Below, one piece after another: positions 50,801 through 63,700 of a stretch of DNA of 64,000 bases. The position numbers were made by a program, and so were the translations under genes. Source of the DNA: Nemopilema nomurai (Eukaryota > Cnidaria > Scyphozoa > Rhizostomeae > Rhizostomatidae); assembly GCA_003864495.1 (NCBI GenBank), contig ML133436.1, positions 620,001-684,000 on the forward strand, read 5' to 3'. The stretch's first letter is position 1. Each line of letters starts with the position of its first letter. The notes beneath the pieces are model-generated. The model did not search any database. It saw only the letters and a list, made by a program, of their open reading frames with translations, and had not been told where the DNA came from.

Positions 50801-53800
50801 TAAGTGAATGAGCCATAAATGTGTTCAATTCGCTAACCAGCATGTATACAATATTATATGCTAATATATAATATATCACTAATACAATATAATGAACAAC
50901 CAACCAGCATGTTGGGCGACACTTTGTCCTGTTTTTGCTTCTAGTGTTAAGAGGGCCATAAGAACAAAATGTTCCTTGAAAACAAAATGCGGTTTTGCCT
51001 ATGTTTGATGCAAATTGCCTATTTAGTTATTTTACCTATCTGCTTTGCGATGTAAAGTAGATGCTGAAGGTTCTGTTTAACGCTTTGATAAGCATTTGAA
51101 AAGTAGCGTTGCCTGTTATGGAACTTTATAGACTTTCCCCTTGTCCATTCTTAATAGCTACTAGCCACTTAATATTTTTTTTAGTAGACTCTACCCATCT
51201 TTTTCCCCAAATCTGCTGAAAGCCGGAATAATAAGCTTTTCGTATATACTCAACTAGCTTCCTTTTAGACGAAAGTTTTTTCTTATGGCGTATAAATATT
51301 GTCTTGTTTAGCATATATTTCAATTGCCTTTATTAAGGGATAAAAGAAGTAGGCTATATTTGAACCTATACAAAGTCGCTTCGTGAATATATCACATTTC
51401 TAGAAAACTTTCATATTATCACTTATTTATTTATATGCAATGTTTATAAAGTTAAGCAAGTATTATCGAAGTACATAGAATGAAAAAAGGAACCTCTTCT
51501 GTCAAAGGTGCTACATACTTTTATCAAGAAACGACTCAATCTTATAGGCAGAAGAAAATGTTTATACTTATTTCGAGCGCATTCTAGAGGCACCTCGAAT
51601 CTGAAATGGAACTCAAGTCAATAGCCGAAATGCTTGTTTGCAGCCGCTTTTTTCAATGGATGTTCATGCGTGTTTAGAAAATTGATAAAAATCCCAAAAC
51701 ACCCTACTGATATTTTTGCTCATTGTTTTCAAGGAGCACCCGCTGCAAAAAATAGCAGTTGTTTTCTACGAGATGTTGTTTCGATTTAAACGCGGCATGT
51801 CTTGGCATATAATTTTCTACGAAGAACCAGCGGGTCTAGTTTCCTCTGACGCAATCTTTGAGAATAGTTTTGCAACAAGCATCCTAAGATGCAGCAAAGG
51901 GATGCCGTTTTCACAATAACGAAAATCTAATCTGATCGCGACTGTTCGATAAGTTTATCTCGCTTCGTTTTTCCTCCCGTGTCAAAACACACACGTGCTA
52001 CAACCAGACGTGGGCTTTCTCCTCTAGAAAGTACGCAATGGTGTTTTGTTTGTCTGGTGGCGAACAAAATTTGTGGAGAGGAAGCTGCAAAATATTTCCC
52101 AAATCAATGCCTTGACGAACCCCCTTTCAAGTGTTGTCAGAAGAGCCTGATGGAACTGGATCATCCTTTGTGCCTTTCGAGCAAGAGTTTTCCTACAATT
52201 TTTTTCCATAATTTTTGAAAGGTCATGGGAACCTGTCATGAAATACCTTGGCAACTGAGAAAGTAGCTTCTAAATATACTGCCTTGCTTGAATCCTCAGG
52301 GCACTTATTTGTATAACTTCAATGCATGAAGTTGTAAAATAAAAGCGGGAGCATTTCTGCACTTCCAAGTCTTCAGTAAAGTCCAAATAAAATTTGCGCC
52401 TTTGCTGCCTCAAGACCTTTCGCACGCGAAGGCTCGTATCTGGTTGAATGTCACCCTGTTTTAAAGTTTGTCAAATGTGTGAAAATGCTCAAAAGTCTCA
52501 GGGGTTGACTTAAACTGGGTCCGGTTTAGTTAGTATGATGTGAGCAGTCTTGAAAGGGAATAAGGTTTTCGATGGAAAGCATCTTAATTCTTAACCAAAG
52601 TCACAACTCGAGTGTGATTTACTTTTTCATTTGAATAGCCTTCAAGACAAGCTTTCAATCGGACATAGCAACAATTTCCATACATTAATAACTTGTGTTG
52701 CAAGCCAAATATTTAAGAATAAATCTGATCACAGATAGACATTAGGACTGTAAGGCAAATTAATTTGCTATGATGTTGATGGCATCATACATGGGATATG
52801 TTGTCTTAAATTTGTAAGCCGTCAGCCTCGAGGGTCATTTGAGTGTATGATGACTAATTTTGATGCTTTTCTACAACTAATTTTCTAGCCAACCTTCTCT
52901 AGCCAACCCCTTTGTTTGTACCCTTGTACCTTCGTTTTCTTTGAATATTTTGCCTTAAAAGCCCATAGTTATAAGTTCTCTTAGCTCTCCTAGTTAATGC
53001 CCGCAAGCTTATTAGTTAAGAAAGTATTCTTCAACAAGGCTTAGTAACTCGTTTTGTGCGGCCCTTACTTATAAAAACGCAGTGTGAATGTCTGTATATA
53101 CCGTGTGCGACAGATGCAGCCTTCGGAACTCAATGGTTGAAAAACATTCAGTGCTTTAGCGTTGAAGTGATGTGGAATATTCAAACGCCTTGAAACATCT
53201 GCAGAGTGTTCGATTTGGATACCATGACGTCATGTGGTGACTTTTGGCCATGTGTGAGGGCTCGTTGTTTGCCTTGGTTTATAAAAAGATGACCCACTCG
53301 CAATGATATTGGGAGCGTACACTTAACGCGAAACGACCCTTGATAAAAAAGACTACCCACTTTAAGTAGTACGTATGCAAGGAATCGTGCGAGAACAGTC
53401 GAAGTGGTAATTCAGCAAGAATATCTATGAGAAATACCGCATCCCATTGAGTTGCTTGTTATAAAATGCCCGCATTAGTTCGCTTGGTTAGCGAGAAGAG
53501 CATACTGAGAGAAGGGAAGCTTTGATTATGTACCAGCTTTTGGGGGACGATTCTGTTTCTCTGCTTTTTGAACCATTTTGCTGCTTGTGGGTACGTTGGC
53601 GGTTTTGTCCCAGTTGACACAAATTTCTAGTACCCAAAGTAGAGTTTCACTCAGAATTAGGCTCCGACCGAAGTCAGTGCAAATTTACATTTGAAGTCTT
53701 CGAAGTTTCCTGCAGATGACCTTCTGGCATCCACTAAAGGGATCTACCTATGTGATACATGCTGACGAACATTAGAGAAACATGAAGTATTGTTTTCCAA

Positions 53801-56194
53801 CTTTGCTAAAGATCACTAAATGCAAATATGAACACTAGGTACAAGAAAGTGTACACACAAAAAGCTAAGTAATGTATTAGTGAAAATGTCATCGTTGCAT
53901 GGAAAACGGGTCGTTTCATTAAAGTCTTATTTACATATCTTACACGCACACGAAGGGGAAAGTCCAAAGTCCAATCTGCGCCATCAAAGGATCCCGCTTC
54001 AAATGCTCCTCCGCATTCGCAATAGTGAAGGTTAGAAGACATTTCCTAATTTCGTCGCACAATTTTGATGTTTTAAGGTAAACAATATTTCTTTGAAGGA
54101 AGCATGAAGGGAAAGCAGTAAAGATCTTTTCTGCTCCGAATCCTGTCGAGCGTTTCTTGTAGTTATGCTTTGCAAATTAAAGCTCAATGCGATTTAAAAA
54201 CATTCCTCTAGCATATAATTGTGATTCGAAGTAACTTCAAACTTTTGCTTCGCATCATTGTGCATTTTATGTGCATTTTTGGGCAAAAAATGTTTTCTCA
54301 CAAGTACAATGTTTACATTACAAGTTTTCTTTCATCTTCCAAGGTACGTTGAAATATTTTACTTCAAAGTATTTTCCCTCGTACCACTAAATAAATGCTG
54401 GAAGCTACGGAAGATTGGTTTGTAAATGGAATAAAGACTCAATTTTCAATGGCTTTTTTCTTATCGCAAGCATTGGGTCATTGTCTCTACAAACTATTGA
54501 TCCAATCAACACACTTAATGAACCACAACTGATTCCTCAAAAACCCACAGCTTTTTCCCGTTTAACTTTTCGGTAGATCTTGTTCCTTATTCAAGTAATA
54601 GATTCGGCGCGCGCGAAGTTTGATGTTTAACCTAGGCCTAAATCATCATTTTCATTTTCCCCTTACGGTTCAGCTGCTTGCAATGTGCTGGCCTGCTTTC
54701 CCTTTGTCGCGGAGCAGAGCTGGCTGCCCCAAACGTGTAAACAGCAACAGACTAGAGTCACTCCACACCGCCTAACGTGTTTCACAACAATGCCCTTTCG
54801 ATACTTCTAGTTCCGCATGAGTATCATCCATGCTACTGCCTTTTACACCCGTTGCAATGGAAATTATGTTTAATTACCACTGTTAAACAATTTGCTGTGA
54901 AAACATAACACAGTTGATAATGAGAATGCTGTTGCCATTAAACCAATAATTATCCTCCTTTCCATGTAATTAGCAACTTGGGCGTCCTTCCCCACACAGT
55001 TTCGCTGTTTTTTTTCAAACCGCATTACTTTTTATTTTTTGTTGTTTTATTAGTCATTGTAACTAATTTAGATGTTTGTTCTTTGACGCTCTTTATAATA
55101 GTTTGGCTAGCTTTCGCTTGCCTTATTAAATTTGTCAAGAAGCTGGCCAAAGAGATCTAAACAAAGCTTGCAGATGACACGAATCTGAGAGTGCCATTTA
55201 CAGCGGCAAAACTTCACTCTTTTACAACCTTATGCTCAAAAAATATTATAATCTTCATAAAATATCATAAAAAAGTTTGTTATAATCTGCAGACCATCTT
55301 TTCCTTTCTGCCCACATTTTCTTTGGCAGCTTTTTTCCGCTCCGATTTAATGCAGAATAAATGTTCGAGATTACCAAATCAACAACGATCTTGGAAAATA
55401 ACTCAAATTGATTGACTAGCGGCAATGTAAATTAGAAAACACAAAATTCATTATTTCTAATTCAGTCCAAGATTGTAGCTTGGCCGTGATTTCGTTGATC
55501 CAATGATTTCGTTGAACTGGCTTTGTTTTGTTGCTGTGGTTGAGTGTCTCATGACTATAGCAGCGATGCTGCGTAAGACCACTTGCTTCGACCTGCCTTT
55601 TTCAAGTTCAAGATGCCAAGGAGTTCAAAGACCCTCCCCAAAATCGGGTTGGTCTGTTTTCGGTTTTATAAACGATCTCACCCACACTGCCTTTTAGATT
55701 AAGCGGTTCCCGGTGGGGGTTATCAGATATCAGGGGTGGGGGTTGTGGGATTGGTGGCTTTTATGCTGCTGTTAGAATAAATGTGCATCTGGGAGGCCTC
55801 TGCTTTGAAACCCAAAGAGGCTTCACTTAATACCCATTGCGAAACTGGATACAAATTCACTTGTGAAATCTGAACTAATATTCGTCTTCCAAAGTACGCT
55901 AACAAGTGCTCTGTCTCTCGCCACAAGAATTTTACGAAGATTAAAGCAAAACGCTGGATATTTAACAGGTCATTCGAGCCCAACTCACGGCGCAGCAACG
56001 GCTCGTGCTCTTTGCGTCACGCCCACATTAGCGAAGGCAGCTGACACTGGGTGCTAGCATTGCATATAAAGCGAAGAGCCGGCGACTCCGTTGCAGAACA
56101 TTCTGACCACGGTTGTTCACACACGACCGCATTTGTAGAGACTACTTCGCCAGACGAGCCGATTTGACGTATCTGAGCCCTCTTGTTTGCTGCG
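47844..56194. other. Long interval without a convincing gene
   Basis: Frames of 60-110 codons occur on both strands but none has a recognisable domain or a splice-consistent continuation. The most coding-like are 47835-48161 on the minus strand (108 codons, less AT-rich than its surroundings, overlapping a 100-codon plus-strand frame) and 53806-54042 on the minus strand (starting SSNLHYCECGGAFEAGSFDG). Otherwise the sequence is AT-rich with simple tracts such as TTTATTTATT near 49660-49695. Confidence 0.5.
56065..56070 (+). promoter_or_regulatory. TATA box of the secreted sushi-like protein gene
   Basis: GCATATAAAGC lies 130 bases upstream of the ATG at 56195, in locally GC-richer sequence. 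That position would put transcription start near 56095-56100 and give a 5' leader of about 100 bases. Confidence 0.6.
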
Positions 56195-59100
56195 ATGGCC
56201 ATGCTAAGTTCTAGTCTAGCTTTCTGCCTTCTCATGGGCTCGTTTTCAATGGTAGGTGCATACGACTTCATGGAGCATGCTATGAAAAAAGGTGAGTGAT
56301 TTTGCGAGATGACTTTGTTTATATTGATTTCAAGAACGCCAGTTTTCCTCTACTTGACCGCAATTGGTGACGCTGCAAGCGTCGAGAGAAAGTGGAGAAG
56401 TGTTAAGATGGTGAGAATCTTGCGTATTTCATGAAGTTCTCTAGCGAAACTCGCCGGAACATAGTGTGGTGTTTTGTCTCATTATTCGTTTTTGTACGAC
56501 TCGACACAGCGTGTTTTTACTTTTGCAAACCTGAGTTATAGCGATAAAACATTTTCTTGTTGTCGAGGTTCAATTCAAAACGATGAACGAAATGCGGTCG
56601 TATCAGCATTCGAACTTTTGATTAGAAGCAAAATGCAGTTTTAATCAATTTACATCGCCGGTTTTATGTAAAAATCCGTGGTTCTTCACCAATGACAGAC
56701 AAGGCGAAATTATTGTTTATTTGTAGCCGACGTTTCATTTTTTTGTTATCAAAGGTACTTTGGTCGATACAAACTTAGTAAACTTGGGTGTTCCTTGAGG
56801 TATTAACGAGCTCTTCGTGCAAAACGTTTTTCAGCGACTTAAAAAAGCGAGAAACCTCACAATACTTTACAATTAAAACCTGTAAAAGAGTATGTTTGAC
56901 CTCAATGTCCATACACAATTAATTCTCACTCGATTTCACGATATCTTAGTTGCTTGAACAAAATCGAATACACTTTTTGACAGCCAATATGAAAAACCTG
57001 AAATATTGCAAGCCTTTTCGTACCCTGTCTCCCAGCTTCCCAGTACCATAGGTTTATTTTAGCTTTTTAGCTGTGAAGGAAAATCAGAAAATAGTCAAAA
57101 GCCTCTCCTTTTACAGCTTCCTGTTTTGCTACCAAGTCTCGAGCATTGAATTGAAGACACCTCATTTATTTGTTATGTAACTTAGCTGGGTTCCTTTTTC
57201 CATAGCGATCCGTGCATGCGGTTGCAAAAGATCTAGTATCTAGTATAAAATATCTAAGCCAGATAGATGTTTCCATCTTCTGCAAGTATTTTAAATAAAG
57301 TTCATGCTGTAAATTTCTACAAGTGGCTCTCATTCTCAAACATCGTGTTAACGTTTGGGCTCGCTTTTTTCACTACCGTGCAGTAAAAAAGAGTTCGCAA
57401 GATTTGGCATTATTTTGAATCGGCAACATGACATTATTTTGTCATTAGCATTCATGGGGACGTAGTTTGCCTACAAAAAAATTCTAGCGAGATGAATCGT
57501 AGCAGATACTAGTTTATGAGCGTCTAGCTCAGCATCTTTAGACGTTCGTGTTTCATTGTGTAATCAAGGATTGCATACTTTATTAAAGCTAACAGTCTGT
57601 AGCCGAAAGCAAACACGTCCCAAATCCATTCTTAGGTCACTACAGTGAATTGGTTGGCACTAGTGTTGTGATTTTATTGCGGAATTCTGGAATTGTGAAA
57701 GCAGAAGTCAGAAAACATGAATAATAATATCATTTAGCGTTTCACCAATAATTCCTTCGATGGTTGCCATCGTTAATTTCTCACTTCGAGTCCCAATAAT
57801 CGTTGCAATGAGAGGGAAAATTCTGTTTACCAACTCTCTATTACGCAACAAATTTCGCTTGGTATTTCGCAGATTCAGCAATACCTCAAGGTGCTTTTGC
57901 AGGTGGTCTTGCGTTATTAATTCTGCAGTGCCCAGTCGTGAAGGTGTTTTTAGCCAAAAAGTGCCTGATGCTCTCACCACCCCTGTTGCTTGCTCGTGAA
58001 AAAAATAGCCATGTCTTGCTTAAACTTGCTTTTGCTGGTGGGTATCGAAGCCATTTCAGCCAACCCAATCTTTCTCCAGCGTCATCTCACGACAGGCTGT
58101 TCCGATATCAAACGATTCCCCATGCTAATGGCTGGACGATTGGGAAATAATCAGTCTCTGATACTGATCATTTTTACAGTTTCAAGGTCACTGGCATAAT
58201 CCAAGTTCAAAAAGGTGGAATTGTTCGAAATTTTGCCCATTTCAAAGAGAATCGTGACAATTCCTTTCCTTTTTCCAGAGGTTATTTGTGACGTCAGAAA
58301 TGGCGATTCTTAGAGAAGACTGTGTCTCAAGGTGGCCAAACATTTGCATGTGAATCCAAATGTTGTTCTCTCCTCTCTGTTTGGATCTTTGCGAGATCAA
58401 ACAGACCTAGATAAGAAAGGTGCCGCACAAGTTTACTTGAGATGTTTTTGGTTGCTCGACAAGAGACCATGCTAAGAGATATCTCTCTTTTCTGACGGCG
58501 ATCAATCTTGATTTAATCTTGAAATATTTCTTAATAGTCATTCGACGGCATATGATACCTTAGTTTGAATTAGCTTCGTAATGAAACGAATAAAAGACAT
58601 TGTTTTGGTGCAGAGACCAGATGGCCTCTCCCTACAGTAGACCGACTTATCAGGAATCAACCTTTCTTCCTCCTGGTGTTCCAGCCTTATGTAGGAGTGA
58701 GAAAATTCACAATTTTTCATTAAGGAAGTAATTCTACAAACTAAACAACTTGCAAATCAATTGGAATCTGACTTTTAGCATATAAGTAAAACTTGCTTCG
58801 TATTTGAGCCAAGGTCAAAAGATCCATTAAACGGTCTTTACAAAGATAAGCTATCGGGCATTTGCAGTAAGATGCTAAGCTCCTTGTTGAACTGCTTCGA
58901 GTTTTCCACGGTCAAAGGTAAATGATTGGTTAACAGAAGCTATTAGGCTAACAAGAACTGATTGCTACCCATTCAAATGCTAAGGAATTGCAGCAGCTTC
59001 CAATGGTCAGGGAAAAATATGATTCAAAATTGAAGTAGCTTCTGTTTGCTCAGGGTAAATTTGTACATACCATTGGGTGGTAATTTGTAGCCAAAGTTCC

Positions 59101-60090
59101 CGACCACCTTGAAGACAATATTGGGAATACTTTTCCGTTGCTCTTGAAGCGAACGGGTACACTAGCTGGGAAGTGAGTGTATTTTTGGGGAGTTTCTTCC
59201 GCTGGAAATAGTTGTTCGCTAAATGGCAATCATAGGTCATACAATATCGTGGTTAATACTAGCTGCGAAGTGCTACAGACAGAAGGCAATTTCTTATTAT
59301 AGTTCAATTGCTGGGCAACTGTGCGTGCTTTAAAATCATAGCTTCGTTAAGACCTCCATTTGCCGATGACGATTCATCTTACTGTGACCGATATACCATC
59401 TGCTACAACATTTGAACCATATGAAGGGAAATGTTTAATTATTGATGTATTCAGGCTTATTTAAGGCATATTTTAAACGGATTTTATGTCTCACACCGAG
59501 AAAATATTTGGTCAAATGAACTCCCTAGGTGTTAATATGCTAATGTTGTACACACGTGTCTGACACCAAAGCAACTGTCACTTTCTATTGCAAAGGCGAT
59601 CCGAGTACGGTAGACCAGGTCGAAAAAGCCCTGGCATTTGCCTATGGAGTGGTAAATTCGTTCGTTTCAAATTGAAAACCACCAATGATTTAATAAAGGT
59701 TTCGCCAAATCCAGTCCGAGTTATATCGCTTAAAATTTTCGTTCTTTCTATTTAGTTTCAAAAATGGCAAGTAACTAATTCAACCTTTTCACTTTATCAA
59801 AGTATCTATTTCTCTTTGCAGTTGACACTTCGGCGCTAAACAAAGGCATTCCTGAAGTTTTCCCATGCAAAGGACCGTCAAGGTATTCGCTCGACGAGGC
59901 AAACACGAAAATGCTCTGTGGTGGGAGGTTGTGTTTAGTGCAGTGCAAAACTGGCTACAAGTCGTTTACAAAAATTCCATTTGTCTATGTGTGTCATGGT
60001 GATGGCCTGTGGACATCTATACCATTCAGTAAGGCGGTCGAAGGTTACGCAATCAAATGGCCAATCTGTTTCTACAACGATGGCTACTAA
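56195..60090 (+). CDS. Short secreted cysteine-containing protein with a sushi/CCP-like domain (121 aa, two exons)
   Basis: Exon 56195-56291 encodes a clean signal peptide (hydrophobic run SLAFCLLMGSFSMV, likely cut after GA, residue 22) and ends in phase 1 at a strong GTGAGT donor. Exon 59822-60090 follows a TTTGCAG acceptor and continues in phase to TAA at 60088. The mature chain has five cysteines within FPCKG, MLCGGRLCLVQCKTGY and VYVCHGDGLW, plus WPICFYNDGY near the end. The order Cys, Cys-x-x-GY, Y-x-C-x-GDG-x-W, W-P-x-C is that of a complement-control (sushi) module, often found in extracellular binding and adhesion proteins. The assignment is by pattern only. Further exons inside the 3.5 kb intron cannot be ruled out, but none is needed to keep the frame. 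No close homologue comes to mind. Confidence 0.75.
57709..58260 (-). pseudogene. Decayed coding-like tract, antisense inside the secreted-protein intron
   Basis: On the minus strand a protein-like reading runs through several frame changes and stops: NSTFLNLDYASDLETVKM, then FPNRPAISMGNRLISEQPVV, then GLAEMASIPTSKSKF, then an open 90-codon frame (57708-57980) containing GTFWLKTPSRLGTAELIT and ELVNRIFPLIATIIGTRSE. The continuity over about 550 bases, despite breaks, suggests an old coding sequence, either a mobile element or a gene fragment. I cannot name the family. Confidence 0.35.
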
Positions 60091-60549
60091 CATTGCTGCA
60101 TTTAGTAAGCACTTTGAGGATATGTTCTCTATCATTCAATCTCTATCATGATACGTTCTCTACCTCTATAGCGACATCCTGACAGCTTCTCTCAGTCTTT
60201 TGAAAATTCATTGGTTCTCGTTTTAGATGCTAGCTTTCGATTGATCTTTAAACTTTTAATTTTGATTCGATGAAATACCTCGATTCTTTTTTCTCTTGCA
60301 GGCTCTGACTAGGGTTCAGTTTAAACTTATCAAGAGAGACCTATGTAGAGACTACAGTCAAGGTGGCATTGGTATCTTTGATGTAATTATATTGTACATA
60401 TCGCCCACATTAAGTTGTAATTATCCACTAACTTTTAATTTTGTCTTTGAAAAAGTGTACACCATATTCTCTGCACGATTACTACCATTGGCATAGTTTG
60501 AGTTAGAGCAAAAACGTGTTTCTTTCTTGCCTTCATTCTTATGATCCAC

Positions 60550-60733
60550 TCCTTTCAGTAGCATTACTGTTTCAAATTTTGGAAAGAAAGGAAATGGAAG
60601 ACAAAGAATTGGATATGTGAAGGCTTTGAGCACGTGGGCAAATATAGAAGCTAAAGAATTGATTAAGACAGCTAAGAGCAGGTTAGAGTGGAAGGCCATG
60701 ACAGTCAGCGCTCTGAAGAAGCACGGCGCCTAG
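60550..60733 (+). mobile_element. Probable 3' coding remnant of a LINE-type retroelement
   Basis: One frame, closed by TAG at 60731, reads GKKGNGRQRIGYVKALSTW, then AKELIKTAKSRLEWKAMTVS and ALKKHGA. This resembles the C-terminal tail after the reverse transcriptase domain of non-LTR elements in invertebrates, where a G-R-x-R-R-I/W start leads to an R-x-x-W-K-x-M end. Only about 60 codons remain, with no RT catalytic part in view. AATAAA follows at 60751. Confidence 0.5.
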
Positions 60734-63700
60734 AGAGAGAGGCTGTTTCAAATAAAAAGTCTGGCCTTGTTGTCGCAGGAAAATTTAATCCTTAAAACAG
60801 TTCGCTTGCCCGACGGATTGCATTAGCATAAGCAGTCTGTTTAACATGTAGTGTCATCATTTAAACTGGCAGCTAACGTGACGCTGGAAGGAAAGATGAC
60901 CCGATCCTCTTTACTTCCAACGCGTGGTGCATGGTAGGAGCTGGCTTTAGGTTGACACCTTTTAGCATAGCGAATCATCTAGTATTCTTTTACCACATGA
61001 GAATATCGACCATCGAAAAGCCACGAGAAACAATAAATGTAACTTGAAGAATTCGACATGGGCAAGACCGCAGAGAGAAGTTAAGGGCTCTAGGAAATAA
61101 AGATCAAAGGGCTTCCAATTCCGCTTTTTTCAAAGCAGATGACGTCAAACTGACAAAATCAGTTAAGCATCTGAATGTTTAAACACCAGATCCAGCGCAA
61201 GTTGCTATGTTAAATTGTTTCTGTCGACAACAGTTGAAAACTGAACTGAAGGCTCTATTTCATAATAGGTCTTACATATCTAATAGAAGTAGTAACTATC
61301 TACATCAACCTTTCACGTTTTTAATGAGAGTGAACATCAGACAGTAAGAATAAGCAAAACGTGACAAAAGTATTTTAGGATTTCAATAAAACAATAACCA
61401 ACACCCCTCAAAAAGTACACTCAGGCATGGAGGGCTGATAATATCTTGTAACAACAGTGCAGAACAATCTATCATTTATCCCTTTGTGGGATATCTAATT
61501 ATGCAACTCATTAACTTAAAAAAGTAACTTAAATTAGCGTTACACCAAAATTAGTCACGATACTCTACTTGTGACAATGAGTCCATTTGTGAAGTTGAGT
61601 TCTCTATAGAATGGTCAAAAAACATAATAGAAGCTTCCCAAGAATTAGGATGGTAAGAAATGACTCTTTAAAACTCTGTGTTCATCAACTGTGATGATAA
61701 AAATTCTTTTTGAACTATAGAAGCAAAAATGACGTTTATGATATGGGTTTTATCTTAGGAACGGCAGGAATTTTTGACGAAGGTCTTATGGTCGGTGAAG
61801 CACTCCAAAAGGATTGCGAACCTCTAGTTAATATTTAAGCTTTTTGCTTTAGTATTGAAGGTTGTGAAGAAATAACCATTTCTAGATTCCGATTATGTTT
61901 AGTTTCAATCACAAAACCCTTCTTGCAATGCTGAAAAAAAGTTCTTTTCTGGACGGTTGGGAAGCGTTTAGAGTAATCTAGCAATCTAGAATTACGTTTA
62001 CATTTTATGCAACTAAGCATCGTGCACCTTCAGGGTTCTTTGATTCTAGGGGTGGGAATCACTACTATAATTTGTCGATCTTTCGCCATCTCTACTCTTT
62101 TGCATCGCCAATTCCACCATTTGTAACAGCAAAAGTTGCTTCATTCTCTGGCAAATCCGGGCTAAGATGTACGAAGATACGATTATTGCATCATCACAAA
62201 GTTGCTCGATTAAGAAAGTATAATACCTCTTTATCTAAGGATGAATAGATTCCTTTTCATCACTTTACTGAGGCTACTTTCAGCTCAACAAACCAGAAGA
62301 TAACTGCAGACGTAATAAAAGCACTTTATACACTAGAAGAATAAATCAATTTAATCTATAATTTAATCGCAATGTACGGAGGAATATACTGTTAAGAATA
62401 TGTACAATATTGGTACTCATACAAGTTCTATCAATTGACAAAAGTAATTTCATAATAACTGGCAACTTTCGAACATTTTCAGCAATTTACAATTGCCACG
62501 CATTCTGACTCTCTCCAATCTACCTAGCATTTTATTCAGGCGCACTCCTGTTCTTATTTCTGAATTGAAACTGCTAAAACTGTTTCAATGTGGAAAAAGT
62601 CAAAACCGTCTCACAGCGTTACAAGTCATTTCTCAACTCCTGTCTCCATTGTTGCAGAAGTTTCCCCATTCGAAATTCAAATTTTCGTTTCTACTTTTAA
62701 AAAGCTACACAGTGCTAGCAACAAAAGATCGGTGTTACGCATAATGTGATGTGACTGGCCTTCCATTATGCTGCGTTTTCAGTTCTAATTTTTCCATTGC
62801 GATCTAATTGCGTTTTACGAAAATGCTTGGCTCGACTTTCCTGTGCGCGAGTCAATTCAAATATCGAGCTGTTATTTTTTAATCTCAGTAGAACGGTGCA
62901 AAAACAAAGCTATAACGGTGCCCTGCTGCTTCCAAGCATCTGCGTTTTGTGAAATGCGACAGGAAAGTATAGCAAAGACATTCAATAAGGACTGCATGCA
63001 CGATGGCTTATCAGAGCACGGGCAGCTTCGTTAAGCGAAATTTATATTAAACTAAAAGATTGAAATCATTTCATTCTTCCAACATTGCAAGCTTTTAGTG
63101 ATCTTCGCTAGACACAGATGTTTTAGTTTCTACTTCTTGGGAAATATATAGCTGCTATGATGTAGGAACTCGCAATGCTGTCGTTTGATTATTCGAAACG
63201 AGAGAAGAGGATGCATGACCCTGCATAGAGTCTTCTTCTTTGCGACATTAATCACAAAACACTTGATGCATATTGAATTCTCAAAACTCGTCAGAAATTA
63301 TCGAAGAGAGGCTGTGTTAAAGAGAGGCTGTGTTGAAGAGAGGCCGTGTTGAAGAGAGGCTGTGTTGAAGAGAGGCTTTGTTGAAGAGTGACTGCATCGA
63401 GCGCTCTAAAACCTTTTCTATCAATTAAGATCAAGATTGGGAATAGACAAGAACTAGCACCTCCTTTTCTTGAAATCTTGCAAAATTTTTCAGTTAATCC
63501 ATGTTATCTGGCTTTTTGCAAATAGTTGGTGGTTTTTCTGTTGCACTTTTAACCATCTAAAGTCATCTATATCATCAAGGCATTTTGGTTAGAAAGCATA
63601 CTATAGATCCATTCCTAGAAAGCATCCTATAAATCTATTCATCCAGGTATATCATATTTTGATTTTGCTAGTAGCTTGATTTCTACCTTTCTTTACCTTT

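Noticed and set aside
55863..56057. 64-codon plus-strand frame just upstream of the secreted-protein gene
   Set aside because: It overlaps the promoter region and stops before the TATA box, with no motif or splice continuation.
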